Positions 32,601-44,439 of a DNA stretch of 64,000 nt are shown here, one piece after another (the first letter of the stretch is position 1; every line of letters begins with the position of its first letter). Under the pieces are notes generated by a model. That model saw only the letters and a program-made list of their open reading frames with translations, was not told the origin of the DNA and made no database searches. This DNA is from Melampsora larici-populina 98AG31 (taxonomy: Eukaryota > Basidiomycota > Pucciniomycetes > Pucciniales > Melampsoraceae), in NCBI RefSeq assembly GCF_000204055.1, contig NW_006768815.1, forward strand, positions 372,001 through 436,000. The letters run 5' to 3'. A program made the translations under genes and the position numbers.

Positions 32601-33599
32601 GACTTGGAAAATGCTCGATAGAGTTTTAGTATTCTGAAGAGAAGGCTTGTGAAGTGCAGATGTTCGACTCCGTTCTCCAACTCTTATATATAGTCAATCC
32701 AATACCGACCCTGACTCAGGATGATTAATGATAATTGTTGACACTTTCTGAAGCAAATCTTTTGGGCATTTGAGGTTACAAGGTCGGTGCACTGAACAAT
32801 ATCCTGATGCCAAACTCCATACAGCCTTCAGCAGCATGTTCCCTTATCTCTTATGCAAGTCTCTTTGTCGATATTCACGTTTGATGGACAGTCAAATTCA
32901 CATTCCCCGCAGCGGGAGCTCGCCATCACCCTTGAAAGCATAGTCCGGGTAGAAATCTTGGCGACGATCATGACATAATTTTCAACTGCCTTTCGTCTCA
33001 CCGGTATCCCGGGCAGTGATATCGTTCCACGTCGAAGCGTTCAAGAGGAAAGTTATAAACCTTGTTCTAAAAATTTCTCGGAACACTTGTGTCAAGACCA
33101 GACTCAACATTTCAGTGGTACAAGAATGACGCCATATAAGTTTAATGACCTCATAGGACTTGTATCAAGAGTGTATTATGTACTATAACCAGAATGATCA
33201 ATTTTGAGACATTCAAATATACAATCAAGAAGGGTACCCAGTATTAATGATGCTATGTACAAGGTAGATAGAAGCAAGCGCAGAAATCTTCATCTCGCAT
33301 TTATCCTTGCAAACTCAATCTTGCGTCAAAATTACCTATAAGCATTTTAAGGGGACGCATATATATGACTGGATATTCTTTTGCGCATTTATAGGCTCGA
33401 ATAATTGACAAATCAACCAGTTCAACTTAATCATTTAGCTTTGAGATATCTTTGTTTCAATCTTACTTTATGATTTCTCTGATTAGCCAAACTGATTCAA
33501 ATCAGATGTCTTTATCTGAGGTGATACCACCACTGAAACCCAGTTGAGAGCTGACCGATAACACGTATCCATATCTATCCTCGATCAATTTTGGCCAAT

Positions 33600-34340
33600 C
33601 ATCAGTTTACGTATATAATTTTGTTCTTGACCTCATGGTTGAAAGGCCTGACTCAAAGATACTTTACGGAACATGGCAACGATTTGAAAATGGATTCAAA
33701 TCAAAGCATGTTTGTGCAAGTTCATCATCAATTTCCTAAGATAAATTCCATTTTATAGAGAAATACACAGTACTTACCTTTTAGAACATATAATTTGGCA
33801 TTATTAGTTTGTTGAATTATCTGACCATTGGATTTGAAAGTGACACTTTCAATCCAATTTACATCAATGGCCAGGTCTCCATCATGATCTAAAAGCTTGA
33901 CTATTTTTCAAGGTAGTAAAAGTTATGGATCATTGAAGAAATGGTTGGTTCAAGAATCATTATTCAAATCTCCCTGAATTATCATGATAAAGTTTTTTTA
34001 CTCACCGCTTGTGAATTCTGTTTCAAAAGTCTCAAGTTCAGCTGATGCTTCAAAAAATACAATGATAGCTTCCAATACAAAACAATCAATGAAAATTTGA
34101 CATCATCAGAATGCATTGTATATACATCTTGATTATAATGAAGAAACCATATCAAAAGTGAATGGATGGATTACTTACCTGGGTTTCCTGCGAGTGTTTG
34201 ACCAGAGACAAGCACTACTTAGTATACCGGATCAACAGAAGCAATGTTATTGGTGGGTACTAGACAAGCTTTGCCAAGCTCAGCTTTGATTTGAAAACCC
34301 AACATGTGTGTGTGGTACAGCAATGATGCCATACATGGCG
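33600..34340 (-). pseudogene. dead paralogue of the 32-kb secreted-protein gene
   Basis: Pieces line up in the same order as the intact gene: minus-strand IASVDPVY then a stop codon then VVLVSGQTLAGNPG ending at a GTAAGT donor (34188-34240); AIIVFFEASAELETFETEFTSG ending at GTGAGT (about 34008-34075); and the region around TCTATAAAATGGAA (33750-33765). The downstream flanks also match (TTTGTTCTTGACCTCATGGTTGAAAGGCCTGAC against 31620-31655). The signal-peptide exon was not found, and at least one stop breaks the frame. Confidence 0.65.
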
Positions 34341-34619
34341 CTCAGACTCAAGAGTAGATAATGGGCCTCATTGTTTTTATCAAATTGACTGCATCATCAT
34401 CCAAGTCCTCCAGTATTGATTTACTTTTGTGAACTTGTTGTTTCCCCCATAGAAGTGTTCTTCATGTGACATGGTGAAGTAAAGGATGTGATTTTGATGT
34501 GAAACCTGAATCAGTTTTGTGATTTCCGGGCGCATACATCCAACTTTTTTTGTAATTTGACTGTTGACCTTCAAGTTCTTGTCTCTTGACAATTTTGAAT
34601 TCTTATCATCATCATCGAC
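34341..34619. promoter_or_regulatory. MMS19 upstream region
   Basis: 279 bp between the dead paralogue and the MMS19 start. It ends in a TCATCATCATCGAC run directly before ATG 34620. No TATA box is evident, as is usual for housekeeping genes. Confidence 0.35.
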
Positions 34620-37600
34620 ATGGAACCTTCATCATCATCGACATTGACTCAACAACTTATCTCAACTTACTTCATCCAAGCTCAAGATTCATCTGAAGAA
34701 ATCCAAATCACTATCAATCAAATCATTCAACTCTTTACCGATCATCATTTGAATTTAATCGATTTAATCCTTAAACTTGGTCCACAATTAACATCAGAGA
34801 TCGATTCAGATAGAGCAAACTCAATAAAGCTATTATCAAGAGTGGTTTCTCAACTTATCAATAATTTCAAATCATCAGAAAGTTAGTTTTTCAACTCCTC
34901 AAAACGCTTTATTCAATCTTGATCATTCGGGAATTCACTCATTTTTGATATACCTTGCAATCGATTCCAATCAATAGTCAAACATTTGGTCAATTTCTTT
35001 ATCGATAAACTTACCGATCATCCTACAGTCATCGTTGAAGCACTTACCGGTCTTCGGTTTCTTTCTCGATCACAAGATTTTCAATATCATGAAATCCTCG
35101 GTTGCTGTAAGGCGTCAGTTTTGATTTCAGATTATATTCTTTAATCTGTTCTGATTATGTATCTAACTAAACTTCAAACATTCAGGATTTTCACCAATTT
35201 ATCTAATAAAGAATTGAATCAACATGGTAGATTACAAATCTTGATGTTGATTGATGAGCTCTTAGCAAATCATCGTCTAGGTCAGTTGTTTGATTTGCTT
35301 TACCCAAGATTAAAAAACTGAACTGATACCTTACAAATTTGAATCTTTTCAGATTTAAAATCAATGGGAGATGAGTTCATTGGTGGATATTGTAACTTGG
35401 TAGAAGGTGAAAAAGATCCACGTAATTTATTAGTAGCCTTCAGACTTGATAGAGTCATCTTGACCGAATTTGATATTAGTAGAAAAGTTGAAGTATGTCA
35501 TTTGTTCCTATTCCAAAGTAAAAAATATGTTGAAAAATCATGAACTTATGATGGATCTTGTTCTTTGTCTCATCAGGAACTTTTTGATATTACTTTTTGT
35601 TATTTTCCAATCACTTTTCGGCCACCACCTGGAAATCCTGAAGCATATGGTGGTATTACCACAGAAGAATTAACAGAAGGATTGATCAGTTGTCTGGCTG
35701 CTACTCCACGTTTTGCTATTCTTACCCTACCTATCTTACTTGATAAATTGTTAGCTACAAGTATGGGTCCAAAGGTCGGTATCGATATCAGATTATTGTC
35801 TTTGTATAGCAGTTGATTTTATCTAATTCGGTTTTCTTGTTGATAGCTTCAAGTTCTAAGGACTGTTATCCAAGCGTTTCCTGTATACGGTCAACATGCC
35901 GTAGCCGAATTCGGATCCCTCTATTGGGAAGCATTTGCTACTGAGGTATTTTGATCACCATTGCGCTTCTCATTCTTTTCGTCATTTCCGCCCGATACTT
36001 GAATTATTGAGCCAAAATGCTGATCAATTGTATAATTTTTTGCAGATTTTCCAACCCACCGAACCTGATCAAGAGTTAATGAAACTAATCGAACCAGCCT
36101 TTCAAACTTTATTGCGCACAGTTTTCCCTTCGGAATCATCTGGACCAATAGAGCTAATCAATCAAATCTTGGACGTCACTCTTCATGAATTAGCCTCACC
36201 TGAGAAATCAAAAGCCGTTCCTGCTGCTTCTCTAATCGCTTGGATTATCACAAGTGGAGCATCAAAAGAAGAAGTGATCAAACTTACCATCAAACGTACC
36301 ATCACACTTTATCTAACTGTTTGGAAGGATAATGTGGGTGGAAGTAGTGAGAGTGATGAGCGAATGCGTAGAAGAGCTAGTATCCTAAGTCATCTGATTA
36401 CTTTCTTTACCGCTCTAGCTGAGATTGTACAAAAAGATGGTGGTAGTGAAGAACAAATCCTTGAAGGTGAAACAAGAGATGAACTTCTTGGAATCTTGAT
36501 CAGTGCTAGTTTACAAAGCTCTGGTGGATCAGCAACGCATTTGATAGTGAGTGGTGCTATAAGGGCATTGGTTCAGATGGTCGAAGTCAATGGGCTCTTG
36601 GGACTTCAGGAAAAGAAGAATGTGGTGGATACAGCTACACGAGTATTGATGTCAAGTGTAGATTCTGCTACCCGGTATGTCGTTCTCAGAACCAAAAAAT
36701 GATTTTACATGTCGTTCCCAAAGTTTAAAGATGTACTTACACTTTCTTCATTATCAGTGACGCTGCACTCGGTGCACTTGCAGTTTTGGCCTACCTCTCA
36801 CCCGTGGACGTCTCAACACTCACTATCGCTCAACTTTTTGCTGAATTGCCTGATGCAAGCCCATTTCCAACACCCACCACTGCTACCTTCAAACAACCAA
36901 AAGATTATATTCGAGTATTGGAAGCACTAGCTACTTTATGTCATCAACCGGATTTATTTGAATCTTTCCTTGTTAGAATCTTAAACCGAATTGATTTTGC
37001 ATGTTCAGCTGGTTCAAGATCTGCAGGAGGAGAAATAGATGAAGAAGATCATAATTTATATGCTCATCATCTTCTTTTAACACTTTATATCGTTTTAGAA
37101 ACCAAAACTGAAGATAAATCAATAGGACAAAGCCAACTTGTTTTACAAGCTGAAAGGATTTTATTAAGGATCTTTGCAGTATTTATTTCAGAAGATGAAA
37201 TGGTCGGAAAATCTCTTGCTGTAAAAGATCAAGGAGAACATGAAGTTTTGTTCGGTACTCCTGATGATCTTGAATTACTTGTTGTTCGTGAAAGAGTTTC
37301 GATTAGGAATGATACTCGATTGGTTGCCGATGCAGGTCGGATCGTCAATTTGATGGTCAGACAGATGGATTCAAAGTGAGAGATCGTCAATCTTCTTTTT
37401 GACACTTTCATCGAGCTAACTTTTCGGTTTGTGATCATAGACAACAACAGGATTTTGCAAATCGGCTGTATGCGTGCTACGAGTTGGGACAAACTGATGC
37501 ACTTATTAATGGTGCATTTGAACCAAACTCACCACCGACTGCTTCGATGGCTGAAAAGCGTTTGTTTAGACCAATGTCCGTGAGTTTAGTTTTGTGATTT

Positions 37601-39217
37601 CAAGTAGCGAGATTTAAATTGTGTCTTACTCTTAACTATCTGGACTTTGCCATTTCCTTTTGAAAATAACGTAGACTGATGCGCCAGAGTCAGATAAGAA
37701 TATGTTGGTGTTATACTCAGATGCATTGATTGCAATCAGACCTGATGTAAGTAAGATACTTGTCTAATTTCAAGAGGTTAATTGAAAAGGGTTTCCAATA
37801 TCTTTCAACTTTTTAGGTTATCATTCCGGGTGAACTGTTGTCAACGACGGAATCATTTCCGTTTAAATATTATCGACATACGCTTGAGATGGGTGCTTCC
37901 ACCAAGTTGTTGCCTATCAAGGCTGGTCTTCGGTTACTCTGCTCGACTGTCAATAGGCGTTGCAATGGTGCGTTTTTCTCATCATCAAGTGGATTCTGGG
38001 CGCAAGGAATTGACCAGTTTGTATCACTGTCTTTGATCTTTTTTGATGAGGAATCAGATTTCCCCCAGTTTTTTGATGAAGAATTACCAAGCTTTTGGAA
38101 ATCAGAAATCGAAATCGGACCCTTAACACAACATCAACCTAGAATCTTAGCCATTGAGATTTGGATTTGGATCATAAAAGGATTGATTGTAAGAGGAGAA
38201 CAAAGAGGATATGATTTGTTAGATCGATTGATTGAACTTTGGAATGAGAAAGGTGGAAGTGGAAAAGAAGTGATTAGGTTTACTGGATTGATTGTGGATG
38301 AAGTGGTTGGGTCTAGAAATTTTGGAGTGGTCAAGGTTTGAGAATTTTTTTTTGAGTTTTTTTTTGGAATTTAGAATGGTTATTGATCTTTTGGGATTGG
38401 AATTTTTGGGTTATAGTTTTTGTGGAAACAGAGAGCTTGTAGTTATTTGCTTAATAAGTTGGTTGAAGCTTATCATCGTCGTGATAGTGAGTACACTTTT
38501 TATTTATGTTTTGCATCATTGCGAGAATTGATGAGTTGTCTTGGGGGTTTTATGATTATAACAGATGAAGATAAAACGGTTTATTTGATTGGACTTGCAA
38601 GTCTTTTAGCACATGTCACACCTCAATTAATCTTACCAGAACTATCTCAAGTAAGTGAAAGATTTCTATGAAGTGAAATCTGAACCCATCGCAAAATAAG
38701 TTGTTTGATTGATCGAATTGATTGAAATTACTAATAGGTCATTGGATTATTACTTGAAGGTTTACATTTACCTGAAGATGAATTGAAAACCAATGTTTTG
38801 AAAACGATTAATGAATTAATCATGAATGAAGAAAGTTATGAAATCTTTGAACCTTATCTTTCTTCATTAATTGAAGGACTTTTGAAAACTTTGAAAAACA
38901 AAAATGGATCAGAAGTGAGTGATTTCGCTTACCGAGACTTTCCATTTACCTAAGAAAGTCAACAAATGAGGAAATATATCAATGATGATGATGATTTTTG
39001 TTTGTCTTTTCTTCTTTTCTAAATCTAGAATGTAAGGTTAGGATCTATTAAGATTTTAAATGGTTTACCTAATCAGTTTAAAGGTTCATTAACTTTATGG
39101 AACGAAAGGACAAAAGTTTTGATGGCTTTGAAAGAACTTTTAGATGATTCTAGAAGATTGGTTAGAAGGTTTGCAGTCGATTGTAGAACTAAATGGTTTG
39201 AATTGAAAAGTTTGTAA
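34620..39217 (+). CDS. MMS19: MMS19/MET18, cytosolic Fe-S cluster targeting factor
   Basis: Fourteen exons: 34620-34881, 34978-35113, 35186-35280, 35353-35492, 35577-35774, 35847-35945, 36046-36674, 36758-37375, 37441-37579, 37675-37746, 37817-38335, 38432-38650, 38738-38914, 39029-39217; 3,492 nt, 1,163 residues, all phases consistent. The protein is an alpha-helical HEAT-repeat scaffold. The N-terminal MMS19 domain shows VIVEALTGLRFLS, IFTNLSN and the diagnostic YFPITFRPPP-G-P-E-A-YGGITTEELTEGL..CLAATPRFA; the C-terminal domain ends NVRLGSIKILNGLP.. DDSRRLVRRFAVDCRTKW, the usual MMS19 terminus. MMS19 works with CIA1 and CIA2 to place 4Fe-4S clusters into DNA polymerases, primase and helicases such as XPD. 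Slightly longer than the human protein (about 1,030). No break or insertion is seen; it is the best-preserved gene of the window. Confidence 0.9.
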
Positions 39218-39882
39218 ATACTTTACAAATGAAAAAAAATAAAACTGATTGGCTTGGTTTGATAGTTGAGATCGGATTGGATTGGGGTTTTAATCTTTAT
39301 CATGTGGCAAAGTTTTTGGAGTTGGAAGTGAATTGGCTTTGGTAATTACCAATAGGGTTCTATGAGATTGTGCAAAAAAGACAATGAATCACTCAACAAC
39401 TCATATTTACACAGCACACCTACCTCTACCTCCCTCTCATGGGCGGGATGGCGTAGGGTTTCTTTCTCTACATATTCCCTGGTTTCAAGGCATATCATCA
39501 CGTCCGGGCCTGATCCCAACCCGCGCGGTCTTCGCCTAGTAAGAACTATGTACTCGTGCCAAAGCTAGCCACAGGCCGACAGGCGCGTCTGACTGTTCAC
39601 CGTAAGACACCAGTGACCACATCCTCCACATCCTCCATGATCTCATTGGAATTCCTGGACAGGTTTCCAGAACTAATCGAGGCCGAGGATGTTTCCTTTC
39701 AATTTCAAAAAGCGCGTCGAATTTTGAGCAAGTTTTCCCGCTAAAACTCGCGCAAATTGGTCCAAAGACTTTGGCAAGCTTTGTGCAAGCGCGGCCGCGT
39801 CCCGCGCGAGAGGGGCTTAGTTAAGCTTAGTGCAATCAACACCTCCTGAGTCTCTTGGTGTAAACCTTCAGGTGGTTCCCTT

Positions 39883-40020
39883 GACAAGTTGACAAGTCGA
39901 ATATCCATGGACCATTGGTGATGTTACATACTGTCGTTCTCGAAAAGTTTGTCCGAGTGTTCCCGCTAAGCTGACAAGTTGACAAGTCGAATATCCATGG
40001 ACCATTGGTGATGTTACATA
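39883..40020 (+). repeat. 48-bp identical direct repeats
   Basis: GACAAGTTGACAAGTCGAAT and the following 28 bases are identical at 39883-39930 and 39973-40020. Each copy itself begins with a short repeat (TGACAAGT twice). Confidence 0.9.
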
Positions 40021-40110
40021 AACTTAGCAAAAGTCCCAAGCGTGGTACTTTTGCTTCTACTTTGAAAAGAGTTCCTCAAGAGAGAATTCTGTCAATCGAG
40101 CTGGAGTGTA

Positions 40111-40162
40111 CACCGTGACCGAGTGGCAGAATTCGTCCACCGTGACCGAGTGACAGAATCCG
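40111..40162 (+). repeat. 25-bp tandem pair in promoter region
   Basis: CACCGTGACCGAGTGGCAGA.. at 40111-40135 and CACCGTGACCGAGTGACAGA.. at 40138-40162 differ at two bases. They lie about 200 bp upstream of the TATA box of the secreted-protein gene and could be repeated binding sites. Confidence 0.7.
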
Positions 40163-40492
40163 CAATGATCTCTGTTAATCTTCGCCCCCGGTGCTTCTTC
40201 GCACACGGATTGTTGTTGATTATACTACGAAGGTACTGACACCACTTCAACCTCGTCGGCTCGTAGATTATGTAGAATAGAAAATCAAATATCACGCATC
40301 GTAGTCGTGCGAGGCCTCTTCTGCACAGCCATGACTGAATTTTTAGGTGAACCTGAAGATATAAAAGGAAGCCTCTTGACTGTGTTTTTTGCAACCTCAT
40401 CCGCTTTCGTCATCTAATCATCTAATCATCAAATCCATTAGTTATATTTTTCTTTTCTTACGAAACTCTACGAATTACGAAAACTCTTCATC

Positions 40493-41054
40493 ATGAATTT
40501 TGCTTTCATCATCTTATCTGTCTTGGTCTCTTTCCAAGCTATCATGACTTTACCTACTACTCTTATGCCTCGGCTTGAAAGCCAAATTGGCAAGGGTGGA
40601 AGAATTGATCAAAGATGTGCTGGCTTCTATAACGGTGGTTTTGTACCTGGTTTCTCCTACGATTATCGCGGCTATCTCAATGTTCCGTTTACTTCACAGT
40701 TCTACTACTCAATCAATCAGAACTACGGATTTGATAGCTGTAACGGGTTCGGCAGCGGGCAAGTGGTTTGGGGTCAGTGCTCCTTCCCGGGCCAATGCCA
40801 AGACTCGTACAATCACTACACGGGTCTCTTAGGTGGTCTCTTAGGAGGTGTTGGTGGCCTCGTGAGTGGTGTCGGTCAAGCCGTAGGAGGTTTAGTCAGC
40901 GGTGTTGGTGGTCTTGTGGGAGGGCTCGGGAACACTCTTGGCCTACTTTCGGATCAAGAACTCAAGGCGGTGAGTGTACCTGTCGTGATCTCCTATCCGT
41001 GTGGCCTTCTTACTCATCCTTTTGTACCGTTTGTAGGACACCAACCAAATCTAA
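40493..41054 (+). CDS. secreted four-Cys protein with Gly-rich hydrophobic tail
   Basis: Exons 40493-40969 and 41037-41054, 164 residues; without splicing the frame would run to 41119 (208 residues). The GTGAGT donor and TTTGTAG acceptor favour the short form ending DTNQI. Signal peptide residues 1-19 (MNFAFIILSVLVSFQAIMT). The mature part has Cys 42, 83, 96 and 102 and is rich in Tyr/Phe/Gly (FVPGFSYDYRGY, FYYSINQNYGF). From about residue 110 there are repeats of GLLGG, GGLVSGVG and GGLVGGLG, a glycine-zipper-like run without charge that could self-associate or enter membranes. No known family. Likely an extracellular structural or host-interaction protein. Confidence 0.7.
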
Positions 41055-41886
41055 ATCATGAGCTCATGCAATCAACCGCGCCTCGCCATGTTAATGGTAC
41101 GTGTTCTCATCATAATTGACTGTCCTTTCACCCAGAATCTAATCCATTTGAAACCATCCTATCATCATCCATCTTAGCAAACGTTTTTTTTTAAATCCAG
41201 TTTCTCTAGGCTTGTTCCCTAATTGCTTTAAACCATCAGCCCAATTTAACTCGGAGCTTTAGTTTATTTGTGACTGAATACTTGTTATCGAGGTTTTATT
41301 TTCATTTGTCAGCTTAATCAATTTCTTTTCTCTTTCATGTTACGCTATCATCTCAATTTATTTAGCTTATTTGTGATCGAATCATTGTTGTCAAAGTTTC
41401 ATTCTCATTCAGCTTAATAAATTTTAACGTCCCACGAGATTTTCTCCTTTATGACATGTTGCGCCCTCAGGCCACAGTGCCATAATTTTTCCAGCTACAG
41501 CGCGTTGATATCTGAGCTCAAGTGAGCCCCTAACGAGTCCATGACACGTAGTTAAGCTACCGCTTTGATCAGAGCCAAGTTCATGAGTAGTAACCGTACA
41601 AGGCGTCTATATTAGAGATCGGGTCATCTCTACGCGCACCTGGTGTGTGATCGATGAAGGAAGGGAACTTGAGGATCGTGTCCTGAAAATCTCCACAGCA
41701 GTTCGATACACTTTCTGAGTAAGGAGTATACCCAGACGCTTGCAAGTTTCCTTTCTTCCCACTGTCGATTTTCTCTTCATTTCAGCCGTAATTCGTCTTT
41801 CACTTTTGATAATATTCTTTTAGAAAACTTTCAACCAAGACCTATTCTTGATAATAATCTGAGATAAGACCTATCATTAAACATAA
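41055..41886. other. intergenic, no gene seen
   Basis: 3' flank of the secreted-protein gene. T-rich DNA holding two diverged copies of an about 110-bp segment (around 41262-41315 and 41365-41420: TTATTTGTGA.TGAAT... GTT.TCA..GTTT.ATT.TCATT). Confidence 0.4.
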
Positions 41887-42707
41887 TGAATCCTGTGATG
41901 AATGTCAACAAACAGTCACGTCGATCCAGCCAACGCTACAGAGCATGATGATTCATCGACAGATTCGGCTCACGCTAAAGAGTCGACAAGAATGACAACC
42001 AAGGTACAGCCAGTGCTAAAGATACCGTCGAGGAAGAGAGATAAGGCACGTCGAAGCCGGCAAAAGCCAAAGATTCAGCTAACCCGTGTATTCATTTCAG
42101 TATTATCCCTTCATAAATAATGTATTAGTTTTGAAGATTGATTTTGCGCTTGGTTTCTTTGAAATTGCGACTTATTTTTCATCGTGATGACAGGAAATGT
42201 GGCAAAGGCAAAAGACGACTGTCAAACGGATCTGAATTCAAAGATACCCACCGAATCAACCGATAACCCAGTAACTAAAATTTACCTTGAGATCTTAGGC
42301 AGTGCGGCACCAAAGATGACGAACAGCAAGATTAAATTATCTGAGATGCAAACCAAGCAAGAACTTGATTAATGCTCAATGGGATTGTTCTGAAACAGAA
42401 ATGTACAACATCGATCCCGAGGAGGAACAATGACAATTGGTGTTAGATATACGAACGACTTTGAACAAAGCGATGAAAGCAGCAACGGATGGCAACGCGG
42501 AAGAAACGTCTTTCCTGTTTATATTACACGCCAAGAACGGTGATACCAGTCCCGATTTGTAAAGACACGACATATAAAATCACAAAGAAAGTCATCGAGA
42601 TCACAGACGATGATGAACCGGTTGATAAAATGAACTCAACTACAATTGAAGAGGAGTCAGGACGAACAACATTTTGTAGAGAATGGAGTTACGTTCATGC
42701 CAGGTGA
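41887..42707 (+). pseudogene. gene relic with a SUMO-interacting-like motif
   Basis: Coding-looking stretches on the plus strand in shifting frames: 41902-42120 (Ser/Thr/Lys-rich, SRKRDKARRSRQKPK); 42190-42372; 42373-42561 (NAQWDCSETEMYNIDPEEEQ, a TGA, then QLVLDIRTTLNKAMKAATDG..AEETSFLFILHAKNGD); and 42560-42707 (KDTTYKITKKVIEITDDDEP). Breaks by stop and frame change are present. VIEITDDDE has the hydrophobic-core-plus-acidic form of a SUMO-interacting motif. Family not recognised. Confidence 0.4.
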
Positions 42708-42829
42708 GAAATAAAGTTTCTTTCGACAATCTAATCGATAGATATATTCTAACATGTCTTCCTGATCTATTGACTGAATCATAGGGGTTTTGTGTTGGAT
42801 TTCTATAGTTATAGGAAGTTGAAGGTTAA

Positions 42830-43480
42830 AGGTCGAGATCACACTCTCCAGAAATGAAAAACTAAAAAAATGTAATTTTCAGGAAGGACAAAGAAATAGA
42901 CATCTTGGTGGCAACTACTGCAGGATGAGTACCTGTGTGCTCAGGTAAAACAGCTTTTGAATTTAACAGAAAGGAGATTGGTAATACAAACTCCAGGAGG
43001 TGATCAAATCAAGTATCATACCAAATCTTTGCACCAAAGTACAAGTATGTATTGATGAAGATTGGCACAATTTTTGGTGAGCCTGTACCTTGTGCTTCAG
43101 GACAGACTTCTGCTTAACTATGGAGAAAAAATGAATGATTTGACTGATTCAGTTTGATGGTAGATAACAATCACATTGTTCAAGATCCAAATCTTGGAGT
43201 CTACCTTCATTGAGACCAGTCCATGCAGCTTGCTTATGTATAAGAGCTGACCAGCATATCTCAAGGTGATATTTACTATTCAGCGGGCATAATTTGAGTG
43301 TGCGTCCAGTAGACACAGTCTGTGTAGCAATATATAGATGAATTGATTCAGATGAGCTGACTGAGTGAAAGGTGATATTTGCAATTTGATACTATTCTGA
43401 TGATGGAAATAAAAAAAGTATGGGGATGGGACATTCATTTCTTTGATCCAAGAGTAAAATAGAACTTTAGATGAATTTAA
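42830..43480. repeat. dispersed module, copy 1
   Basis: Shares an ordered series of diverged words with 44440-45060, 50880-51180 and 59930-60560: CCAGAAATG..AAACT / GTGGCAACT, GACAAA.CTC.GGAGGTGAT.AAAT, CATACCAAATC.TTGCACCAAA, ACAGACTTCTGCT, TATGGAG..AA.TGAAT, TGACTGATTCAG... In the 44-kb and 59-kb cases the module lies upstream of a gene of the leader-sharing family. Confidence 0.55.
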
Positions 43481-43670
43481 TGAATGAAAAAACATAGAAA
43501 AAGTTTTCCATTGTTATTATCCATCTCAATTTCTACCCCCAGACTTTGCACCGTCTCCCAAGCCACTATTGAATTTGATGGACAAAAAATAGTATGTTGA
43601 AGACTACATATGTACATACAAATTTATACTGGTGAGGTTATCTCTAGCCTGATGATCACTTGTATGATGT

Positions 43671-44150
43671 TCAATACCTATGATTATCACCCTGTAAAGA
43701 TTCAAACAGCTTCATACATATTAACCCAATTACTGCAATCCAAGCTGCTTTTGTAATAAAATCAGACACAATTCCCCCACTTGATTTATCTTTGCAATCG
43801 CGACACCATAATAATTTTCTTATCCTCATGGGTGGCAAGTCAAATTCCTCCCCTGGATTTTCATTTGGGGCATACATCTTCTCATCAAAGACTCTGTTTT
43901 GTTCTTCAAACATTTGACCTTGCTTTACACGCTCCTGAACACTCTGAAACATAGGTTTGTATGTTACCGAGGCCTGTGTTGAACCTGTAGCTGGAGTTGG
44001 CAACAAAGTGCTTCCCAAATCTGAATGAGTAGCACTAGATACCAGAGGCCTACCATTCACCAGATTTTCCATACTGAGTAAAAGTAGGAGAACAAAGTTC
44101 CCAATTTTTGTCTTGAATACTGGTGCTTTGTTTAGATTGATTGCAGTCAT
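43671..44150 (-). CDS. leader-sharing family protein, short form
   Basis: 159 residues from ATG 44148-44150 (MTAINLNKAPVFKTKIGNF). An ATG 13 codons upstream is also in frame, but the 44150 start matches the paralogue's (MAEINLNKTLVIKKNIGKC, ATG at 59294) and so does the DNA just before it. Residues 16-35 are hydrophobic (FVLLLLLSMENL, signal peptide ending near VNG). Then a Ser/Thr region, an acidic/Met region, a CRDCKDK pair of Cys, and a second hydrophobic helix (ITKAAWIAVIGLICMKLF), so it may be membrane-bound or retained. The 5' leader has an intron: GTAAGT at about 44233-44238, acceptor CTACAG 7 nt before ATG. Beyond the N-terminus there is no similarity to the 571-residue paralogue. Function unknown; an exported, fast-diverging host-interaction protein is possible. 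Confidence 0.6.
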   Translation of the reverse strand: MTAINLNKAPVFKTKIGNFVLLLLLSMENLVNGRPLVSSATHSDLGSTLLPTPATGSTQASVTYKPMFQSVQERVKQGQMFEEQNRVFDEKMYAPNENPGEEFDLPPMRIRKLLWCRDCKDKSSGGIVSDFITKAAWIAVIGLICMKLFESLQGDNHRY

Positions 44151-44420
44151 TATGTTGCTGTAGATCTGGTGAATTAGACAAGAATTCACAATTTAAGATT
44201 CTTGGAAGTTATAAGCCTTTTGAGAAATAATCTGACTTACCAAGAGGAAGATTATACGGTAGTATATTCTAGTGTTTGGGGTAGTGTTGCTCTTGATCTT
44301 CAGAAAGAGATTTGTGATCAAGAGTTTAGAGAGGATAGATTGACAATATGGATTGTTATCTACTTTATGGTGGATATGTGGCTAATAGCTATTTGCTTGT
44401 GCTGAATGACTCAAGTGATA
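44151..44420 (-). promoter_or_regulatory. shared 5' leader and promoter of the family, copy at 44 kb
   Basis: From the ATG outwards this DNA resembles 59295-59460 base by base in many stretches: TATGTTGCTGT.GATC, AAGAATTCACAATTTA.., ATAAGCCTTTTGAGAA, TTACCAA.A..GATT, GTAGTGTTG.TCTTGATCTTCAGAAA. The match covers the leader intron and first non-coding exon, so promoter plus N-terminus spread together. Confidence 0.6.
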
Positions 44421-44439
44421 ATCAGTTGAAAATTGAACT

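Larger units (their letters stand above)
39218..40492. other. intergenic with short direct repeats; promoter of the 40.5-kb gene
   Basis: Contains GC-rich transposon-like DNA (39700-39835), two pairs of direct repeats (listed separately) and, near the right end, ATATAAAAGG at about 40358-40367, about 130 bp before the ATG at 40493, a likely TATA box. A CATCTAATCATCTAATCATC run sits in the leader at about 40411-40430. Confidence 0.5.
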
